Of a stretch of DNA of 42,095 nucleotides, positions 1 through 6,705 are shown piece by piece; position 1 is the first letter of the stretch, and each line of letters starts with the position of its first letter. The notes under the pieces were generated by a model. The model was not told the origin of the DNA and did not search any database. It saw nothing but the letters and a program-made list of their open reading frames with translations. This DNA comes from Streptosporangiales bacterium. GTDB taxonomy: Bacteria > Actinomycetota > Actinomycetes > Streptosporangiales > WHST01. The translations under genes and the position numbers were made by a program. The DNA lies in the NCBI GenBank assembly GCA_009379955.1, contig WHST01000050.1:1-42095 (forward strand), read 5' to 3'.

Positions 1-2
1 CC

Positions 3-110
3 GTCAACGCACCCCACCTCGTCGCCCTCGTCCGAACAGGAGCGACCTTCAAGAAAGGCAAACTCGTCGAACGACCCGACGACCAACCGAGTCAGCAGCA
101 AGCTGCATGA
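3..110 (+). CDS. C-terminal tail of a probable transposase (partial)
   Basis: An open frame enters the window from the left and stops with TGA at 108-110, giving 35 residues (VNAPHLVALVRTG at the start, QQQAA at the end). The tail resembles the ends of actinobacterial IS transposases, but I cannot assign a family from 35 residues. The DNA after the stop, up to about 143, reads as the end of an insertion element, because the HTH gene on the other strand loses family-like sequence exactly there. The rest of the element lies outside the window. Confidence 0.4.
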   Translation, partial: VNAPHLVALVRTGATFKKGKLVERPDDQPSQQQAA

Positions 111-669
111 CACACCTATCCACAGGTATTGACAATTGCTCATGGAGCAGCGGCGCGTAGTGCATCAACGCGACGCGGCAGCGGCTTTCGATCCCATCTC
201 CGTACCTCTCCTCACGGCCCCGTTCGCCGATGATCGGGGCGTCCGGATCGCCAAGCAGGATCCGCACCCGGCAGCCGCTGCCGGCCTTGCCTCGGAGCAC
301 GTCGGTGAAGCCGGGCCACTGCTCGTGCAGGAATGCGCCCGCGTAGACGAGGACACCGATCTCCCGCTCGGCCTTCTCGAACAGGGCGCGCCACAGGTCG
401 AACGGTGCGTCGGCGCGTGTCGGGTGGACGGCGACGAGATCGGGGTGCGCACCGCGACGCCGGCGGCCCCTCTCGATCGAGGGCCATAGGTGACTCAGGT
501 CCTCGCGGAGCACAATCGCGGCACGATGCGCCTTCGCGCGGTGCGGGGTTCGTCCGGTGCTCACCCACCGCTCGACGGTCTTGGCGTCGACTTCGACTGC
601 CTCGGCGAGGTCCTGGTAGGTCAGGCCCACACGTACGAGCGCGGCGCGAAGCCGCTCGTTCACAGCCAT
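49..669 (-). CDS. XRE-type HTH protein with a PLD-like sensor region, 3' end replaced by IS sequence
   Basis: The product has 206 residues. Residues 1-60 form a helix-turn-helix domain (LTYQDLAEAVEVDAKTVERW) of the kind found in actinobacterial XRE-like regulators. Residues 90-175 look like the first part of the phospholipase-D-like region such proteins carry (FDLWRALFEKAEREIGVLVY, then RVRILLGDPDAP). Relatives normally continue for roughly another 70 residues after the MHYAPLL stretch. Here the frame runs into unrelated sequence at about position 143, where the neighbouring transposase tail ends, so the last 30 residues are IS-encoded. The protein is probably truncated and may be non-functional. 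The ATG at 669 follows a TATAAA box by seven bases, which supports this start and suggests a leaderless transcript. Function beyond DNA binding is not known. Confidence 0.7.
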   Translation of the reverse strand: MAVNERLRAALVRVGLTYQDLAEAVEVDAKTVERWVSTGRTPHRAKAHRAAIVLREDLSHLWPSIERGRRRRGAHPDLVAVHPTRADAPFDLWRALFEKAEREIGVLVYAGAFLHEQWPGFTDVLRGKAGSGCRVRILLGDPDAPIIGERGREERYGDGIESRCRVALMHYAPLLHEQLSIPVDRCVMQLAADSVGRRVVRRVCLS

Positions 670-671
670 AG

Positions 672-699
672 GGACGTTTATACGCTACATAAGACGTCC
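672..699 (-). promoter_or_regulatory. Leaderless promoter with dyad operator for the HTH gene
   Basis: On the minus strand TATAAA (682 down to 677) lies seven bases before the ATG at 669, so transcription would start at or next to the start codon. The arms GGACGT (672-677) and ACGTCC (694-699) form a dyad with a 16-bp centre that overlaps the -10 box, as expected for an autoregulated XRE gene. No convincing -35 box is visible. Confidence 0.5.
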
Positions 700-748
700 T
701 CGCGTCGTCCCGGTCCGTGGTTCAACCGTCCTTGATCCGTGGCTAAGG

Positions 749-753
749 CTTAG
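749..753. repeat. Target site duplication, left copy (CTTAG)
   Basis: CTTAG sits immediately outside the left inverted repeat of the IS1380-family element, and the same five bases follow its right end at 4596-4600. Confidence 0.75.
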
Positions 754-891
754 CCTCGATCCGTGTAGCCGCTGAGGTGATGGCTTGGTCGCGGGCAGGT
801 GGTGGTAGTTGCCGGTTGGGCAGGTCGTGGCTGCTGGTCTGCCCAGCTTTCCATTTGGTTCTCCGGTCGGGCCTGTGCGGCGGTGGTCAGG

Positions 892-2298
892 TCAGGCGGC
901 TCGTGGTGGTCCGGTGGCGTGGCCGAACACGTTGTGCCAGAAGGTGTTCCAGTGATCGGCCCATGGCCAGTGGGCCGGGAGGTGCAGCATGGGGCGGCGT
1001 TGTGGTCGGGCGATCCGGGCGGGGACGGTGACGATCTGGCGGCGCAGGGTCGCGCCGCGGGCGCGTGCATGCTGGTCGCTGGTGAGGGTGCCGGCGGCGC
1101 GCAGCAGGTTGTGGGTGATCGCGGCGCAGATCGCCCACGCGCTGTTCGCGGCGAACCGGCCAGACGGCAGGTGCGCCAGCGGTCCGTCGATCAGGTCGGC
1201 GAACACGGTCTCGATGATCGCGTGGCGGCGGTGGGTGATGTCGGCCTGCGCGGTCGGCTCGACGCTGTTGGTGAAGAACGGGTGGTACCGCCAGACCGGG
1301 AACAGCTCGGCTGCCTTGGCGCGGTCGCGGACTCGGCGCACCACCAGCCGCGCGGTGACCGGGTGGCGGGTGGAGGCGAACGCGGTGAACTCGACTTCGG
1401 CGACCTCGGCGTCGGAGATCAACTCGCCGATGTCTGGGTCGACGACGGCACCGGGATAGTGCACCGGTGTCCACTCGGTCTCGGCGATGGTGCCGATCGC
1501 CCGGTTCACCGGGCGGTTCTTGGTCAGCACGACCGAGAATCGCGCCCCTGCTTTGATGCAGGCGCGCACGATGGCGTTGGTGCCATATGCCGAGTCGCCA
1601 CGCACCAGGATCTGCCCGCTGGCCCCGGCGACACGGGCGACGCCGATCGCCTCGCGCACCATCGACGCCGCGCCCTTGCCGGAGCCGGCGCGCCCGGCGC
1701 GTAACCGGATCCCGGCGACCACCGGCGCACCCTCGCTCGTGCTGATCGTGGTCGCCAACGGCGACAGGCCCTTACGGAGCACCTGCCGCCCGGCGATCTT
1801 CGTGTGTCCATAGCTGGCGCCCTGCTTGGCGTGTCCGAACACCGGACGCAGCAGCGAGTCGACGTCGATGAACGCCTGTTCGGCCAAGCCGGGCAGCAGG
1901 TTACTGTGCTCGACGAGGTTCACCAGGTGCGCCCGGGCGACCGACGCCAACTGCAGGCCATGGCCGTGCGTGAACTCGCGCAGGAACTGCCCCACCGTGG
2001 CCGGCGCATACACCTGGTCGAACAGCCGCGACATGCCACCGGAACGGACCACGTCCAGATCATCGATGCAGTCCGCACCCGCGGCCATCCCCGCGACGAC
2101 CGAGGTGAGCTTGCCCGCCGGGTTCACCGCCGCCGACTTCACCCTCGTCGCCCTGATCGCAACCCTGTCCGAGACCAGCTCCGACAGGCCCGCCCGCTCG
2201 GCCAGCGCCATCACCGGCACCAACCCCGCGCACGACACCAGACGCTCGTCATCGAAGATCGGCGTGCCATGTGACCACCCATGCGATAGTTTCACCAT
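892..2298 (-). CDS. IS1380-family DDE transposase
   Basis: This 468-residue protein would cut and join the ends of the surrounding insertion sequence. Its length is that of a complete IS1380 transposase, with no stop or frameshift. Visible family features are FIDVDSLLRPVFG (first catalytic Asp near residue 145), LVRGDSAYGTNAIV (second Asp near 235), the conserved HRRHAIIETVFADLIDGPLA segment carrying the catalytic Glu near residue 385, and the HNLLRAAGTL helix close to the C-terminus. The ATG at 2298 is preceded by a strong inverted repeat (2300-2365) rather than a clear ribosome binding site. The gene reads inward from the end that the group II intron has split, so the protein may still be made although its own element has lost one intact end. 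Confidence 0.93.
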   Translation of the reverse strand: MVKLSHGWSHGTPIFDDERLVSCAGLVPVMALAERAGLSELVSDRVAIRATRVKSAAVNPAGKLTSVVAGMAAGADCIDDLDVVRSGGMSRLFDQVYAPATVGQFLREFTHGHGLQLASVARAHLVNLVEHSNLLPGLAEQAFIDVDSLLRPVFGHAKQGASYGHTKIAGRQVLRKGLSPLATTISTSEGAPVVAGIRLRAGRAGSGKGAASMVREAIGVARVAGASGQILVRGDSAYGTNAIVRACIKAGARFSVVLTKNRPVNRAIGTIAETEWTPVHYPGAVVDPDIGELISDAEVAEVEFTAFASTRHPVTARLVVRRVRDRAKAAELFPVWRYHPFFTNSVEPTAQADITHRRHAIIETVFADLIDGPLAHLPSGRFAANSAWAICAAITHNLLRAAGTLTSDQHARARGATLRRQIVTVPARIARPQRRPMLHLPAHWPWADHWNTFWHNVFGHATGPPRAA

Positions 2299-2299
2299 C

Positions 2300-2365
2300 A
2301 GTGCCTTCTGGATCGGGCCGGATCAGGACATCAACACTCCAGATTCTCCCGACCCAGAAGGCACT
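2300..2365. repeat. 18-bp inverted repeat upstream of the transposase
   Basis: AGTGCCTTCTGGATCGGG (2300-2317) pairs with 2348-2365 in inverted orientation with one mismatch and a 30-bp loop. It lies between the transposase start and the IS end. It could be a hairpin limiting transposase expression or a subterminal transposase-binding site; the sequence does not decide. Confidence 0.7.
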
Positions 2366-2466
2366 TCCTCCATCACCGCGCCGAACGATCAGCTACTCGG
2401 TCCGTCAAGTCGGCCTGGGGCGCGGTGCCGGGGTTGCTCCCGGCCCGTTTCCCCAGGCCGCTCGCC

Positions 2467-2500
2467 GAACCCGGCGTGCGTGTCTCCACGCACCGGGCTC
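2467..2500 (-). ncRNA. Group II intron domain V (catalytic hairpin)
   Basis: On the minus strand this 34-base segment begins GAGCCCGGTGCG and ends CGCACGCCGGGTTC, so its two halves pair into the compact hairpin typical of domain V. A GC-rich hairpin that fits domain VI (GGCCTGGGG pairing with CCCCAGGCC) follows between about 2412 and 2460. Confidence 0.85.
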
Positions 2501-2516
2501 TCCACGGATATTGTCG

Positions 2517-3980
2517 TTATGCGGGAGTCAAGGCCCACGGCGATGGGATGTTGTTGCTGCGCCAGCGATAGCGGGTCACGGGGACCGCTTCGAGGTTGAA
2601 CAACGTGGTCCCATTGGCGGACAGCGGTTTCCATGTCCCTTGCGGGGTGGTGAACCGGCGTCGGAAGTCCTTCCATCCCCACCGGTGCAAGGTCCGCAGC
2701 CAGCAGGTCACCCGCCACCAGACGAAGTGGGCCAGCCGACCGAAGGTGTGCTTGCACACGGCATGCCGGAAATAGTTGGACCAACCGCGGATGACCTGGC
2801 CAAGCCGGGTCAGGACGGTCCCTGGGTCCTGCTGTGACGTCCTGTTCGTCAGTGCACGGATCTTCGCCTTCAACGACCGGATGGGCCGGTCAGCGATGAA
2901 GGTGTAGACGTGCCAGGTGTTCGTGCCTGGTTTGCGGCGCCACTGGATGCGGAACCCCAAAAACTCGAACCCCTCGGCCAGGTTCACCACCCGGGTTTTC
3001 TCCTCCGAAAAGGACAGTCCCATGGTGGCCAGCACGGCCGCGACATCTTCGCGCAGGTCATGAACATCGTCCTCGGTGCCATGCACGAGTACGGCGAAGT
3101 CGTCTGCGTACCTTACGATCCGCCAAGTCGGCAGGCCCTTGGAACGACGCCATGCACGCCGTGAACTGGTGGACATTGTCCCGCCCGGTTGCCACGGCCG
3201 GTGAACATGCTCATCGAGCACGCTCAGGGCGATGTTGGCCATCAACGGCGACAGAATCCCGCCCTGCGAGGTGCCGGTGTGGGTGTCCTGAAACCGACCG
3301 GACTCGGTCATGATCCCGGCCTTCAGAAACGCCTTCACCAACGCCACGACGCGTTTGTCCTTGACCCGTGCCCGCACCCGATCCAAAAGAGCGGAGTGTG
3401 AGATCTGGTCAAAACACGCCTCGATGTCCGCGTCCAGCACCCACTGATAGCCGTGGGTGCCGAACTGGTGTATCTCAGCGATCGCGTCCTGAGCCCGCCG
3501 GTTCGGCCGGAACCCATAGGAGACCGGCACGAAGTCGGCCTCAAAGATCGGCTCCAGCACCAGCTTAAGCGCAGCCTGGACCACCCTGTCGGCGATGGTG
3601 GGGATGCCCAAACTTCTCAGTTTCCCCGACCCGCCGCGCTTAAGGATCATCCGCTGACGCACCGGCACCGGACGAAACGATCCGTCCTTGATCGATGCGC
3701 GCAGATCGTCCAGGAACCCCGGGACACCGATGCTCTGCTCCACGGCGGCGGCAGTGAGACCGTCGACCCCGGGAGTGTTCGCACCGGTATTGCCGGCGAC
3801 CCGAGCGAACGCCATCAGCAGCGTCGCCGGGTCGTGCACAAAGTTGAACAGGTCGTCGAACCGGCGACCGGGATCGGCCACCGCCCAACGGTGAAGCTTG
3901 GTCTGCATACCCGATACCCTGTTCCAAGGTTCACGCCCTGGAGCAGGATCGCCAGGATTCCCTGGCGCGTCTTTCGGCAT
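2517..3980 (-). CDS. ltrA: Group II intron reverse transcriptase/maturase
   Basis: The 487-residue protein binds its own intron RNA, helps it splice and copies it into DNA during retrohoming. Reverse transcriptase blocks are in order: LGIPTIADRVVQAALKLVLE (about 125-144), SYGFRPNRRAQDAI (about 154-167), TGTSQGGILSPLMANIAL (about 235-252) and the catalytic RYADDFAVLV (YADD about 291-294). The maturase X region follows, with RLGQVIRGWSNYFRH and a C-terminal RYRWRSNNIPSPWAL. No HNH endonuclease domain is apparent, so insertion would not use second-strand cleavage by this protein. The frame is intact. The stop at 2517 lies only 16 bases before domain V, the normal arrangement. The upstream limit of the ORF is uncertain; the start could be the in-frame ATG at MQTKLHRW, near residue 25. 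Confidence 0.93.
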   Translation of the reverse strand: MPKDAPGNPGDPAPGREPWNRVSGMQTKLHRWAVADPGRRFDDLFNFVHDPATLLMAFARVAGNTGANTPGVDGLTAAAVEQSIGVPGFLDDLRASIKDGSFRPVPVRQRMILKRGGSGKLRSLGIPTIADRVVQAALKLVLEPIFEADFVPVSYGFRPNRRAQDAIAEIHQFGTHGYQWVLDADIEACFDQISHSALLDRVRARVKDKRVVALVKAFLKAGIMTESGRFQDTHTGTSQGGILSPLMANIALSVLDEHVHRPWQPGGTMSTSSRRAWRRSKGLPTWRIVRYADDFAVLVHGTEDDVHDLREDVAAVLATMGLSFSEEKTRVVNLAEGFEFLGFRIQWRRKPGTNTWHVYTFIADRPIRSLKAKIRALTNRTSQQDPGTVLTRLGQVIRGWSNYFRHAVCKHTFGRLAHFVWWRVTCWLRTLHRWGWKDFRRRFTTPQGTWKPLSANGTTLFNLEAVPVTRYRWRSNNIPSPWALTPA

Positions 3981-4595
3981 CGCAGTGTCCTTCCCTTCTC
4001 ATACCCACTGCCGCCCTTCCCCATGTGACCGGCTCTCCCGGCCTCGGAGTACTACGACGGCTCCGCCCCTTCCCGACCCGATCGGTCGACGGTGGACCCA
4101 GCCCGTCCGACCCGCGCTGGCAGCACGGACGGCAGGCAGCATCGGGAAGGTTCCCGTGTTCACTGCTGCTCGCTCGACGAAGGAGGAGCCCAGTTGTGCC
4201 CCTGCGGCATCGCCACGGCTAACCCGCAGCACTTCACCGTGGCCTCCCGGCAGCCATCCACAAGACCACCCAGGAGTTCCCCACCGACCAGACCTTCGGT
4301 CCGACCAACAGGTGCGCACCGCACCCGGCCCATATCCACCAGATTTGAGCCGGCAAGCCTTTAAGGGACGTAGAAACTGGTTCCTGTCCGTACTCCTCTC
4401 CATCACGCTCGCCGGACCCGCACCATCTGGCAGTGCTGACACGTCCCGGCTTTGTCAGGGCTGCTCCCACCCACCCCGGCACCTCCCGGAGCAGGCTGCC
4501 CTCAGCTTCACCGCCCTGCTGCGACAGGGTCAGCGGCGAAGGCCTCTCACCTCCTACACAAAACAGCAGCGCCTCACGGCGCACACGGATCGAGG

Positions 4596-4600
4596 CTTAG
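4596..4600. repeat. Target site duplication, right copy (CTTAG)
   Basis: CTTAG immediately follows the right terminal repeat of the IS1380-family element and matches 749-753. Confidence 0.75.
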
Positions 4601-4628
4601 GCATGCGACGCGATCTGGTGTGGGAGTG

Positions 4629-4829
4629 ATGAGGATGCACGCGATGGACGATCTGGCTACCGACGACGACCTCGATGCCCAGCAGCTCGCGGCGATGCAG
4701 TCTCTCGACGAGGCCCGTCGCGCCGATGAGGTTACGGCATCCGACGCCGTGGTGATCGAGCGAAAGATCCGCATCGGACGAGTCGCCGGAGCGCGTAAGC
4801 GCCTTACGGCGGCAAGGCGCCGCACCTGA
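4629..4829 (+). CDS. Small hypothetical protein
   Basis: The frame encodes 66 residues if the ATG at 4629 is used. GGGAG at 4622-4626 is better spaced for the second in-frame ATG at 4635. The product has an acidic N-terminal half (DDLATDDDLDAQQLAAM) and a strongly basic C-terminus (GARKRLTAARRRT), consistent with a small helical nucleic-acid-binding or partner-binding protein. I do not recognise a family. It begins about 30 bases right of the IS1380 target duplication, so the insertion may have separated it from its original upstream sequence. Real but unassigned is the best statement. Confidence 0.45.
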   Translation: MRMHAMDDLATDDDLDAQQLAAMQSLDEARRADEVTASDAVVIERKIRIGRVAGARKRLTAARRRT

Positions 4830-4898
4830 ACCGGTAGGTCAGCCTCGGGGATGACCGGCCCACCGTAGGGCCGCGGGCGAGGCGGTCCCGGCGGGGGA

Positions 4899-5132
4899 GT
4901 GCCGCAGCGGAACGAACGGGTCGCGGCGATGCTGCAGTGGCTCGTCAGGGCACCGGCAACGCCGCGGCGGTGCTCGGTGACGAGATGCTCGCTGTGGCGC
5001 ATGATTGGTGCAGACCAGGGCGGTCGGCGGGAAGACGTGCGGTGTCGGGCGTGTGGCCGGCCGTGCACGGAGGCGGAGTACTTCCTGGCGGTGAAGCGGC
5101 GGCTCGAAGAGAAGGCGGGGACGGCGTCGTGA
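4899..5132 (+). CDS. Small cysteine-motif protein, unknown function
   Basis: This is a frame of up to 77 residues ending VRCRACGRPCTEAEYFLAVK and then RRLEEKAGTAS. The C-x2-C-x3-C cluster (CRACGRPC) resembles a half zinc-binding knuckle as seen in small actinobacterial regulators. The N-terminal part is less protein-like, and the start may lie downstream of the GTG at 4899, for example at the ATG at 4929. The main support is the coupling: its TGA (5130-5132) overlaps the GTG start of the next gene by the four-base GTGA, a typical operon join. The function is unknown. Confidence 0.45.
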   Translation: MPQRNERVAAMLQWLVRAPATPRRCSVTRCSLWRMIGADQGGRREDVRCRACGRPCTEAEYFLAVKRRLEEKAGTAS

Positions 5133-5791
5133 CCGAGCTCGTGGAGTTCTTGCTGGCCCGTGGGCCCGATGACGGCCTGCCGAATTGGGTCGGTGAAGTC
5201 GGTGGGCTCGTGGGTACCGGTCTCAGCCTCGTCGCGATCATCATCTCCCTGCTTGTTCGCCACGACAACAGACGCCACACGGAAGAAGCACCAGCAAGGC
5301 AGCGGTTGCAGGCCCGGCTCGACGACGTCACGAGGGAGATGGCGGATCTGGTTCCAGCGGTGCAGGCAGCGGGAAGACTCCTCCAGGAGGAGGACGATTT
5401 CGCGGCGGCGGTAACGGGGCTTCGTGAGTCCGCAATGACGATCCGGCGATGCGTGGGGGCAATGAGGGAGTTGACCATCCCCCCTCTCAGCCCTCAATTA
5501 GAGTCTCTCGGCGCTGCGACGGTTGATCGGGGCCCGGACGGTGAGCCCAGCGTCGCGGACGGGCTGGTCTCCGCCGCTGCGTGGATGGAGCGTGTGGTCA
5601 GGTTGCGCAGGGACGTCGAGGACGGCTCGGGCGGCACAGCCAAGGTCCGTGACCTCATGCAGGCGAGTCGAGGCTTGGAGACGACATCACGTCACTTGGG
5701 TGTGAAGGTTGGCCGGGCCGAAGAAGCGGCCCTTGTCGTCAGTGACAGTGTCCGGCAGCTCGAGTCACGCGGAATGGGGAAGCTCCCTTGA
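5129..5791 (+). CDS. Membrane-anchored helical protein, unknown function
   Basis: The frame is open further upstream, but the GTG at 5129 overlaps the stop of the previous small gene, and the sequence from there looks like a natural N-terminus. The product has 220 residues: a short lead, a single transmembrane segment (VGTGLSLVAIIISLLV, about residues 29-44), a basic stop-transfer (RHDNRRH), and a long helical cytoplasmic region rich in Arg, Glu and Ala that may form coiled coils (QRLQARLDDVTREMADLV). No catalytic motif is visible. It lies in a group of small unknown genes inside the presumed integrated element. A structural or sensing role at the membrane is possible, but no function should be assigned. 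Confidence 0.6.
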   Translation: MTELVEFLLARGPDDGLPNWVGEVGGLVGTGLSLVAIIISLLVRHDNRRHTEEAPARQRLQARLDDVTREMADLVPAVQAAGRLLQEEDDFAAAVTGLRESAMTIRRCVGAMRELTIPPLSPQLESLGAATVDRGPDGEPSVADGLVSAAAWMERVVRLRRDVEDGSGGTAKVRDLMQASRGLETTSRHLGVKVGRAEEAALVVSDSVRQLESRGMGKLP

Positions 5792-5914
5792 CCGGTTGAC
5801 CTGCAGCCCGCATGATCCGCGACAGACGGGCAGCACCATTGATGCACAGCCGCATCCGTCGCTTCGTACGATCGTTCACCACCGACTGACAGACCCGAAG
5901 CGGCAGGAGGTCGA

Positions 5915-6433
5915 ATGGGTACCGCGGCGCTGGTAATCGCGATCTTGAGCCTCGTCATCGCCGTGTTCTCGTTGGGCTGGCAGGTCGCCGCCTGGCTCCT
6001 GGAAACCGGACGCGTCCGGGTGAAGTTGCAGCACGGCGTGGTCGGATGGAATGGGATCGTCGTCGGCGACGTCCACCGGGACGGTCGCCCTCGCGACCTA
6101 GCCCCTCTACGCAGTCAGGGCGCCGAGGGCCCCGAGATTCTTGCCATCAAGGTCACGAACGTCGGCCGAAGCCATGTGACCGTCACTCGGTACGGAACCC
6201 GAGCGCCCAAGTCCAAGAACGAACTCGTGCCAGTAGCGGACGTGATGGGACCGTCGTTGCCGCACCGCTTGGAACCAGGCGAGAGCGAGACGTGGTGGAT
6301 GAACATGGACGGGGTGCGCGCACTCGTCCACGCATCTAAGGTCCTCGCGCCACGCGAACGGAGGGTGGACATGTTCGTCGAGACCGGCTTGGGCAGAACG
6401 CTCTACACGTCGCGTCGTATCGTGATCAAGTGA
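5915..6433 (+). CDS. Membrane-anchored protein, unknown function
   Basis: The 172-residue product starts at an ATG preceded by AGGAGG (5905-5910) with good spacing. Residues 3-29 are one transmembrane helix (ALVIAILSLVIAVFSLGWQV), followed by a soluble domain of about 140 residues that looks beta-rich (AIKVTNVGRSHVTVTRYGTR, then LEPGESETWWMNMDG). This pattern of one anchor followed by a beta-sandwich-like domain is common in actinobacterial hypothetical proteins and does not indicate an activity. Its TGA overlaps the GTG of the next gene by four bases, so the two are translationally coupled. Like the preceding membrane-anchored gene, it has an N-terminal anchor and probably a cytoplasmic domain. 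Confidence 0.7.
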   Translation: MGTAALVIAILSLVIAVFSLGWQVAAWLLETGRVRVKLQHGVVGWNGIVVGDVHRDGRPRDLAPLRSQGAEGPEILAIKVTNVGRSHVTVTRYGTRAPKSKNELVPVADVMGPSLPHRLEPGESETWWMNMDGVRALVHASKVLAPRERRVDMFVETGLGRTLYTSRRIVIK

Positions 6434-6648
6434 CCGGAACGACGGCCAGGCTGGGTGTCGATGCGTACGTGCTGGCGGCGTTCCTGTGGCCGGACGAGCA
6501 GCCCGAAGTCGGGGCGGCGCGGATCCGGCAGTGGGCACAGCGCGGACACGTCGAGGTCGTGGACTACGCGAGGGCCGGGCGGACGCGGCGGGCGCTGTTC
6601 GATCCGGCGGCGGTGGCTCGACACGCCGCCCAGAACCGCACTGCTTGA
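6430..6648 (+). CDS. Small winged-HTH-like DNA-binding protein
   Basis: The product has 72 residues and starts with GTG overlapping the upstream stop (GTGA). The sequence ARIRQWAQRGHVEVVDYARAGRTRRALFDPAAVARHAA has the layout of an excisionase/MerR-like winged helix: a helix pair ending in Trp-Ala, a short beta-turn and a wing ending in a Phe-Asp-Pro start of the next helix. Such proteins act as small transcription factors or recombination directionality factors on mobile elements. Coupling to the membrane-anchored gene suggests the two work together. The fold call is from pattern only. Confidence 0.55.
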   Translation: MTGTTARLGVDAYVLAAFLWPDEQPEVGAARIRQWAQRGHVEVVDYARAGRTRRALFDPAAVARHAAQNRTA

Positions 6649-6705
6649 CGATCATGAAACGGGCTGTCACAGTGCGCGTGGATCAGTGCGCCCCGAATCT
6701 GGGCA

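Larger units (their letters stand above)
2397..4584 (-). mobile_element. Group II intron with maturase ORF
   Basis: The intron is transcribed on the minus strand. Its 5' end is GTGCGCC at 4584, which fits the GUGYG rule. Domain V is visible at 2467-2500 and the maturase ORF lies in domain IV. The 604 bases from 3981 to 4584 hold no supported gene and should form domains I to III. A candidate EBS1 (ACGGA on the minus strand, 4391 to 4387) can pair with TCCGT at the end of the 5' exon. The 3' boundary is less certain: continuity of the IS repeat favours 2397, while the usual AY ending favours AC at 2400 or 2404. The intron has entered the right inverted repeat of the IS1380-family element. Confidence 0.85.
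754..4595 (-). mobile_element. IS1380-family insertion sequence interrupted by a group II intron
   Basis: The left end starts at 754 with CCTCGATCCGTGTAGC. The right end is split: its outer 11 bases (CCTCGATCCGT on the minus strand, 4595 to 4585) lie outside the intron, and the inner part (GTAGC on the minus strand, 2396 to 2392) lies on the transposase side. Joined, they match the first 16 bases of the left end. CTTAG directly flanks both outer ends (749-753 and 4596-4600), a 5-bp target duplication. Removing 2397-4584 leaves 1654 bp, the normal size for this family. Because the DNA copy of one inverted repeat is interrupted, this copy is probably no longer mobile. Confidence 0.85.

Noticed and set aside
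731-747. CTTGATCCGTGG just left of the IS, similar to the IS end
   Set aside because: Only about ten bases match and no target duplication fits; probably chance or a hot-spot preference, not a second end.
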